From Dipteris shenzhenensis (lineage: Eukaryota; Polypodiophyta; Polypodiopsida; Gleicheniales), in the NCBI GenBank assembly GCA_047967505.1, contig CM106541.1: 64,000 nt of DNA; one strand, given 5' to 3'. The notes under the pieces were generated by a model. That model was not told the origin of the DNA, made no database searches, and saw only the letters and a list, made by a program, of their open reading frames with translations. This document shows positions 58,099 to 64,000 of this stretch, piece by piece. Each line of letters opens with the position of its first letter. Position 1 is the stretch's first letter. The translations under genes were made by a program, and so were the position numbers.

Positions 58099-58145
58099 AC
58101 AGAGGCTGCTGCAAGAAAAGCGCTTGCTCTGGATGGAGCTGAAAT
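58099..58145 (+). CDS. PHIP1: PHIP1-like gene exon 3: 47-bp exon finishing RRM1
   Basis: Encodes TEAAARKALALDGAE plus the first two bases of Met273. Acceptor GTGGATGCAG|ACA, donor GAAAT|GTAAGTG (a near-consensus donor). It supplies the last helix of RRM1 and fits the phase 0 end of exon 2 and the phase 2 start of exon 4. At 47 bp it is too short for ordinary ORF searches, but the protein continuity across both joins is exact. Confidence 0.88.
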
Positions 58146-58237
58146 GTAAGTGCATATGGTTGTTTCGTTTCTGGCCTCATTTGTCCTTCATTGTTGTAAT
58201 TTTTTTTTAAAATTTCTTTGGTCTGTATGTGCTACAG
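58146..58237 (+). other. Intron 3 of the PHIP1-like gene (92 bp)
   Basis: Donor GTAAGTG, T-rich stretch, acceptor TGTGCTACAG. Ordinary plant intron length, in sharp contrast to introns 1 and 2. Confidence 0.88.
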
Positions 58238-58553
58238 GGGTGGACGATTTATCAAAATTGAGCAAATTAAGGAAAAAAGAGTGCTTCGAGATCCACCAAA
58301 GAAGATAGAAGGTTGCTTATCGGCATACATTGGTAATCTTACCTGGGATGTCCAGAAGATAGACATCAAGAAGTTCTTCAAAAACTGTAATATTAATTCC
58401 GTTCGCTTGGCCGTTAACCGTAACACTGGTGAGTTTCAAGGCTATGGGCATGTTGATTTTGCTGATGAGGCGTCGCTTGAAAGAGGTATCAAGTTGAACC
58501 AGAAACAGCTGCTTGGGAGGCCTATAAAAGTTGCTTATGCTGTGTCCAAGTGA
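58238..58553 (+). CDS. PHIP1: PHIP1-like gene exon 4: RRM2 and C-terminus
   Basis: Encodes residues 273 (third base) to 377 and the TGA stop. It begins GGRFIKIEQ, the last strand of RRM1, then a basic linker. RRM2 has RNP2-like SAYIGNLTW and RNP1-like FQGYGHVDF with conserved helix residues, and ends LLGRPIKVAYAVSK. The aromatic positions of RNP1 (Y, H/F) are compatible with RNA binding. The protein stops three residues after RRM2, without the C-terminal zinc knuckles known from Arabidopsis PHIP1. Confidence 0.92.
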
Positions 58554-59308
58554 GTTGGAAGCAAGCTTGGAGTTGAAGGAAAGAGCAATCAAGTAGTACA
58601 ACCTTTTGCCATAGAGAAGAGCTGCTGTGCTTGTGCTTTTCGTTGACTCATAAGTCATCTCTGTCCTAGAAATGCTGAATTCCAGTTACAAATTCAGCAG
58701 GGCATAACTTACACTGTATTTCAGTTAGAGGCAATACGTCAAGGGCAAAACTTACTCCGCTTGGCATTTAAACAGCAGTGTAAAACTCGTGATGATCAAG
58801 AACATTGCATATTGAAGGCATCTGATCTGAAAAGTTCACGTTCAAGATAATGTAGACTTTCTGGATGGTAAGGAGATGTGGGGCCAATTTCTGTACATTG
58901 AGCCTTGGTTGAATTGCAAAGCATTCATGTTTTTTCTTTGGTACTAAGATGACTTCTTCAGCAACTTAATCTGAGATTTGTGTGATGAGGCTGAAAGTTA
59001 CATGGAAATATTCGTATGTATTGGCTTTTGTAGGCTGCAGATGCCCTGAAATCTCTTAGGAGTTTGAAATTTGTGTGCAAATTGGCCTAAGAAGTTGTTC
59101 AATTCATTCATTGTAGGATGACTTGGCATCATAGTTTTTTAATTAATTGTTTTCTATTGCTTCTCTACCCAAATGTTAGTCTGCTTTCAGTTAAGAAACT
59201 ATAATAAAAAGGTTTGAGCTGATTGTAAGTGCTGTGAAATTATTTTGACTTCCACATGCTCAAATTGTTTTGCTTTACTTGTTTTCTTGCTTTCTTGAGA
59301 CATTGCAA
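58554..59308 (+). other. Probable 3' UTR of the PHIP1-like gene
   Basis: Non-coding sequence after the stop. The first good poly(A)-signal word, AATAAA, is at 59,203-59,208, giving a 3' UTR of about 670 nt if used. Confidence 0.4.
59203..59208 (+). terminator. Candidate polyadenylation signal
   Basis: AATAAA 650 nt after the stop codon of the PHIP1-like gene, followed within 30 nt by a T/G-rich stretch. Plant signals are loose, so the site is only a candidate. Confidence 0.3.
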
Positions 59309-59356
59309 CCCACACCCACACCCACACCCACACCCACACCCACACCCACACCCACA
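59309..59356. repeat. (CCCACA)n hexanucleotide repeat
   Basis: About eight perfect units, which produce artefactual TP- or VW-repeat frames. Confidence 0.95.
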
Positions 59357-59820
59357 ACCCTGTGCACGTGCATGTATGTACGTATGTATGCATGTGTGTG
59401 CATGCAAATTATATTCTTATACATATATATATGCACGCATGTCCATGCACAAAATTGAGCCATCCATATAGATAAACTCCGAAGTGATATCTCAAATGAG
59501 AATAAAGTAGGTAAACATGAAAATAGATATTTGAATCGTCTAAAAGGTTAAAACCCAACATATATTAGGGATTGGGCTACCTTCATGATGAGACAATGAA
59601 TTATTAAAATAATGCATTGTTTTGTTTGCCAGTCATTAATTATTAGAAGTGCTGCAGTTTTTAGTTGTGGTGTAAGCATTCACTACTTTGGACTTGTGCA
59701 ACTTGCATTTTACTTGATGTAGAAAAAATACCTTAGCTCTAAATGATTAGCAAAATGTTGAATCTATTGCGATCCTAGAACCTGTCCTCTTAAAATCTAA
59801 CATGGAATCTTTGAGAAGTA

Positions 59821-59823
<3 letters not shown>

Positions 59824-59853
<30 letters not shown>

Positions 59854-59925
59854 TGTTCTATGGATTATATGGTCTTGAAGAGAGAGAGAGAGAGAGAGAG
59901 AGAGAGGTGTTCTATGGATTATATC
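59824..59925. repeat. Two (GA)n runs in a duplicated block
   Basis: (GA)n then TGTTCTATGGATTATATGGTC, repeated once as (GA)n then TGTTCTATGGATTATATCGTC. Confidence 0.9.
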
Positions 59926-60479
59926 GTCTTGAATGTTTTGATGCGTTTAGTATTGTGTCAAACGCAAAAGAAGGGGGCATCTAGTGAGTATCAATATGGT
60001 AAGAAATGGTTGATAAACATGCCTCGCAAATAAGACCATATGGAGACTCATGCGTACTAGCATTGCTCATGTGCCTCAAGTGCAAGTTGCATAGATAATG
60101 AAAGGATCCTCCATGATAGTCTTTGTTTTATCTAGTTGAGTTGTTTGACTCGATTTGATAGGTATGATTTGGAATGAGACGTGATAGCATCATGACATAT
60201 AGCCTCTTAAAACTAGTCCAGTTATCCTCTCTAACATCCATTGCCCAAGAGGTCAAAATAGGAAATCAAAGGAGTGATTTTGTGTGCACGTGTTGAAAAT
60301 GTTCTTGGAACATTGGCTCTCCAATCTTGACATTGAAGCAATGTCCTCTAGTGAAGAATCATCCATCCTACCATATTGCAATAAAGATACACTAGTGTCA
60401 AAGTATACATAGAGGAGCTTGTGAAAATACACTCAAGTATACATAGGATCTGACTATCTTGACTAGCTCATTTGCAAGT
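59926..60479. other. No gene seen
   Basis: Sequence between the microsatellites and the LINE fragment; nothing recognisable on either strand. Confidence 0.4.
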
Positions 60480-60800
60480 TTGCAAGCCTTACGTTGATGT
60501 TATGAGTGTTGTTAGTGTTGAGGGTCATAGCCTTTGTTTTACCAAGGTTGACCTACATGTCTCTACTCTCACAAAAGGTCTGCAAAGTTGTCAAAGGTGC
60601 TTGGAGTCCCTATGTTCGAGATCAACTATATCATGGACATATAGTAAATAGATATGATAGATTGTGCGAGAATTGATCCTTGACCTCCTAGTGTGTCCAC
60701 AATTGAGGCCATTCTCATTGATGTAAGACCAAAGAGAGTGGGTGAGAGGGGGCACCTTGGCTTCACCGCAATAATAGATGTCAGAACATCTGAGACAATA
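60480..60800 (-). pseudogene. LINE RT fragment
   Basis: Minus strand reads KPRCPLSPTLFGL, then SIVDTLGGQGSILAQS, then in a shifted frame YLLYVHDIV where other copies have YADDIV, and TLVKQR-like remains of the next block. The order matches the LINE at 51,300-51,520. The catalytic ADD is mutated to VHD. Confidence 0.7.
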
Positions 60801-60819
60801 ATCAATAAAGGAATTGAAC

Positions 60820-60919
60820 CCACACACGGAGACACACACAGACACGTGCGCACGCATGCGTGCTTGCCTGCCTGCTCGCCTGCTTGCACGTCTGCCCACC
60901 TGCATGCATGCACGCGCGG

Positions 60920-60953
<34 letters not shown>

Positions 60954-60955
60954 TT
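60820..60955. repeat. Purine-pyrimidine alternating tract ending in (CA)n
   Basis: ACACACGGAGACACACACAG, GCACGCATGCGTGC and ACGCGCGGACACACGCGCGC merge into a (CA)n run. It separates the LINE RT fragment from sequence to its right. Confidence 0.9.
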
Positions 60956-61000
60956 GGGAATCCTTGGGGCTGCCAGCACTTTGATTGTCCATGAGAAGAT

Positions 61001-61403
61001 TGTGGACCTTTTTCTCATGGTTACTTTGAAAACCAAGTGAGAGAATGTGGCAAAGTTTATCAACTACTGTATTACACCTTGCAGTACTTTCATAGATGGG
61101 AACTTCCCCACTTATAGCGTAATTTCCTATGGTTGAGAAGAGGTGGATTGCACCATAGTGATTGGAATTTAAGTAACCACCCTATGGAAAGATTAGATTA
61201 CACAAAAAGGTGACCCCTTCTATAATACTTACAACTAAGGTTTTGTCCAAATATTGGTTTTTATTATGTGTTTTGTTGGTTGGGAAATAAATTATAATCA
61301 TGGACATGCCATGAAGGTTTGGTTTGGTTAAAATGTTTTTAAACTAAAAGTTGACGTACATTTCTTTGTCTACAGATGATACTTTAGATCTTGATGTTGA
61401 GCT
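61001..61403. other. No gene seen
   Basis: AT-rich sequence left of the copia LTR. Nothing recognisable. Confidence 0.4.
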
Positions 61404-62125
61404 TGTTAGATATCAATGCTCCACTCTCGTGTAACTACGCGGGAACTAGCTAACTCTACTTGTAAGCCCCTCATATGAGGAGAAGGCATTTGAGTAGCTT
61501 GGTTATTCAGTAGGTCCTGGTTTGGACACTAGATGGGGGCCATGTGTGGCCTGATGGCTGGATGGAGTTGGCACACTGCCAACTAGGCTACATGCAACTG
61601 CGGGAAGGCATCCCATGACTGACCACACTGAGGATAGATGGAGCATTTCCTAGGGCAGCCCACTCTCGGGTTGCGAGGCCCGTTTGGAGTCCCAGATGAT
61701 CCTGGATGGTTGTGGGCCGAACGGGGACCATAGGATAGTTGCTCTATTTTGCACACTGGTTCTATCGTCTAGTCGGTGGCCTATTTCGGGACCGATCCCT
61801 AGTCGGCCGTTTTGGGCAGACTGGGTCGGTCACCCAATTGGGTCTAACCAAGTATGACTGGTGGCTATATAAGAGCAAGCCCGTGAAGCCCATTTCATCA
61901 CTGGCTACAGCAACCCTGATTCCTTAGCATCTAGCCTCCGTCCTCTACTATTTCTAGCATGCCATCGAAGCTTCTTTCACAGGAGCGCACGGCTGGGAGG
62001 CAGCGCCATCTATTTTATCAGTTCTACAGTAATCAAAGTTTTGATTCTCCATACTATCTACTTTTCTCTCTTGTGTACGAGATCCTGTTATCTGTTGAGT
62101 ACAGACGTTGTATTGTTTTCTTACA
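61404..62125 (+). repeat. 5' LTR of the right-hand Ty1/copia element
   Basis: Starts TGTTAGATATCAATG, a common copia LTR start, and ends TTCTTACA directly before the primer site. A TATATAAG promoter box lies at 61,866-61,873. The left end is inferred from the TG start because the 3' LTR lies outside the window. Confidence 0.65.
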
Positions 62126-62137
62126 TGGTATCGAGCC
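62126..62137 (+). promoter_or_regulatory. Primer-binding site variant
   Basis: TGGTATCGAGCC, the initiator-Met tRNA site with a missing A in the CAGAGC part. It sits exactly at the LTR end and 57 nt before the gag ATG. Confidence 0.75.
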
Positions 62138-62194
62138 TGGACTCTAGCAAGAAGATTTGGTAGTGTGTTTCTGTTTGCGAGCAGATTGTGAGAG

Positions 62195-63284
62195 ATGGCC
62201 CAGCCCGTAAGACTGCGAATCCCACCGTTCGGCGAAAGCGAAAAGTTGGACGGCTCTAACTATCCACTCTGGAAGTTCAAGATGAAGACCATCCTAAGCG
62301 CATATGAGCTTTGGGACATGACTACTGGGGTGGACGTGAGGCCGGTTGCGAGACCGGATCCAGCCAATGAATGCAGGACAACAGATAGTATCAACTGCGG
62401 ATGAGATTCTCGTGTGGACAAGAAGAAATGCAGATGCGGTATGTTCTATTGTTTTCAGTGTAAGTGATTCCGTCATGGCGTTAATTCAACATGTCACCAC
62501 AACGGAGGAGGCGTGGACAGTCTTGAAAAATCAGTATGAGACCACGAATCAGACGTGGATTCAGAATCTGGAGACTCAACTCGCGAACGAGAAATTTTCT
62601 GAGTCTAAAGCGGCAGAGAAGTTCATCACCAGGGTGAAGAATCTGCGCGATCAGATGACTGTGATTGGCATCACCATCACTAGCGAGAATCTAGCACGAA
62701 GGTGCATACGGATTCTACCACCAAAGTACGACAGTCTTGTTACGGCACTGAATACGCAGAATATAAATCCGCCCCTCAACTTTGAGGATTTCAGTGCGAT
62801 GCTTCTGGAGAGGAGATGCGTCAAAAGACGAGGACTGGAGAAGATTCGGCTTTCTACGCTGGATCAAAGAAAGGTAAGGGTAAGGACTCTGGTAACCCAT
62901 CTTCTTCTGATGATAAAAAGAGAAAGAAGAAGATCAAGTGCTTCTATTGCAACAAGGCAGGGCACAAGCAGAATGAGTGCCAAAAGAAGATTGCAGGTGA
63001 GAAGAACGGAGTAAAGAAAGAGTCCAGCAACAACGCGCAGGTAGTACCAATAGAGCTATTCATAGCAATTGAGGAGATTTGCATGGAGGCAGTTCATGTA
63101 CCTACGGATGAACCTTGGATCATTGACAGTGGTGCATCACGCCACATGACCAGTCAGAAGGATTGGTATACCTCTCTACAGCCGGTAGGGAATGACATCC
63201 TGGTAGCAGTTGGCAATGATGCAAAATGTCCAGCAAAAGGAAAAGGTACAATGGCTCTCAAGTCAGATGGAGTTGTAAAATAGT
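62195..63284 (+). pseudogene. Ty1/copia gag, zinc knuckle and protease
   Basis: Gag starts MAQPVRLRIPPFGES with LDGSNYPLWKFKMKT. A 4-bp tandem duplication (AATGAATG near 62,366) shifts the frame. The gag core continues (FSVSDSVMALIQHVTTTEEA ...) to a one-base loss near 62,808. The third frame carries the basic linker, the knuckle CFYCNKAGHKQNEC (62,939-62,980) and the protease motif WIIDSGASRHMT. A single TAG at 63,281 interrupts it. The few lesions suggest a fairly young copy. Confidence 0.88.
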
Positions 63285-64000
63285 TGTCCGATGTTCTTTA
63301 TGTGCCAGATATCAAGAGGAACTTGTTGTCCGTTCCTGTGATCACGGATCGGGACCTCAAAGTTCAATTCAATAAGAATGGCACACAAATTCTGGATCTT
63401 CAAGGGAAGGTCATTGGGAAAGGTACACGGCGCAACAACATCTACGAACTCTTAGCTTTCAGTGTTCAAGCCAATGTGAAGAACACTAAGCTGTGGCATG
63501 AGAGGTTTGGTCATCTAAACCTTAGTTCTTTGAAGGAGATGCATAAAAGTGGAATGATTGCAGACCTACCAGAAATTTCAGATCTGCCCGATGTATGTGA
63601 AGCTTGCATGATGGGCAAGCAGCATTGGCAGCCCTTTGCTAAAGAGGCCAGCAGGGCAAAGGCTCCTTTAGAGCTCGTTCACATGGACCTTTGGGTGGTT
63701 CCTACTACTTCATGACACTGATCGACGACTACAATAGAAGGGTATGGATATACTTCCTGAAGACTAAAGACGAGGCTTTTAGTAAGTTCAAGGAATGGCA
63801 TGTAAGAAACAGGGAAGAAGGTGAAGAAGTTGAGATCAGACAGAGGTGGAGAGTTCACATCAACTGAATTCGAGAGTTACTACAAAAGTCATGGGATCAA
63901 GAGGCAGAAACCCCTGCAACATACATCACAGCAAAATGGAGTAGCAGAACGCAAGATGCACGTCATCTGTGACATGGGCAGGAGTATGATGAAAGGGAAA
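63285..64000 (+). pseudogene. Ty1/copia pre-integrase and integrase, cut by window end
   Basis: Continues the protease frame: LSDVLYVPDIKRNLLSV, the pre-integrase HHCC domain (LWHERFGHLNLSSL ... DVCEACMMGKQH), then the integrase core split over frames with LIDDYNRRVWIYFLK (second Asp region), LRSDRGGEFTS and QQNGVAERK (DDE Glu region). Frameshifts lie near 63,700 and 63,810. RT, RNase H and the 3' LTR should lie beyond the right edge. Confidence 0.85.

Larger units (their letters stand above)
24543..58553 (+). other. PHIP1: PHIP1-like two-RRM protein gene, whole span (4 exons, 34 kb)
   Basis: Four exons of 599, 172, 47 and 316 bp join into 1,134 bp encoding 377 residues. All boundaries are GT-AG and the phases (2, 0, 2) match exactly. 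The order is a lysine/glutamate-rich N-terminus (1-205), RRM1 (about 208-282) and RRM2 (about 302-374). The pair of RRMs, their linker and the exon join inside RRM1 (AFITFK then TEAAARKALALDG) resemble plant phragmoplastin-interacting protein 1. In Arabidopsis PHIP1 is an RNA-binding protein of the cell plate that associates with dynamin and Rop GTPase. The C-terminal CCHC zinc knuckles of that protein are absent; translation stops three residues after RRM2. A nucleolin-like or other nuclear RRM protein is the alternative. No inactivating lesion is visible. Confidence 0.8.

Noticed and set aside
59199-59471. Val/Trp- and Thr/Pro-repeat open frames
   Set aside because: They are encoded by the (CCCACA)n repeat.

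Overview
This is nuclear DNA from a land plant with a large, repeat-rich genome. The evidence is canonical GT-AG introns, a plant-type two-RRM gene, Ty1/copia elements using the plant initiator-Met primer site, a chromodomain Ty3/gypsy element, a Helitron fragment, non-LTR LINEs and a Penelope-like retroelement. Introns of 15-17 kb packed with nested retroelements fit a gymnosperm, fern or lycophyte better than a small-genome angiosperm. I cannot name the species.

Layout. 1-3,537 (minus): a large gene of unknown family. A 932-codon reading frame carries a DGQHW motif, continues in frame past a TAA, and resumes after a short intron at the left edge. 4,640-6,860: (CT)n, C-rich, (GA)n and G-rich low-complexity tracts. 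6,905-8,500: decayed Helitron N-terminal region with internal duplications. 10,900-12,000 (minus): decayed Ty3/gypsy RT/RNase H. 15,240-18,255: Ty1/copia primer site, leader, gag, protease and pre-integrase in one frame broken by three TAG codons. It is joined to a decayed Ty3/gypsy integrase ending at 19,256. 19,257-24,480: no recognisable gene.

24,484-58,553 (plus): the one clearly intact cellular gene, a PHIP1-like protein of 377 residues (lysine-rich N-terminus plus two RRMs). I assembled it from four exons whose splice phases agree: 24,543-25,141, 42,164-42,335, 58,099-58,145 and 58,238-58,553. Intron 1 (17.0 kb) holds a duplicated 0.65-kb repeat with palindrome arrays, a LINE tail, a Penelope-like RT fragment, and a minus-strand LTR element with a GTACG target duplication. 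A plus-strand chromodomain Ty3/gypsy element lies nested inside that LTR element. Intron 2 (15.8 kb) holds copia gag regions in both orientations, a LINE, two Ty3/gypsy fragments, satellite-like arrays, and a tandem duplication ending 6 bp before exon 3.

59,000-64,000: gene tail, microsatellites, a LINE fragment, then a Ty1/copia element (LTR 61,404-62,125, gag, protease, integrase) cut by the window end.

Two genes account for the cellular coding capacity; nearly everything else is retroelement debris. The substitution-type stops in the best-preserved LTR-element frames are TAG or TGA and never TAA. That is the pattern expected from deamination at methylated CAG and CGA sites.
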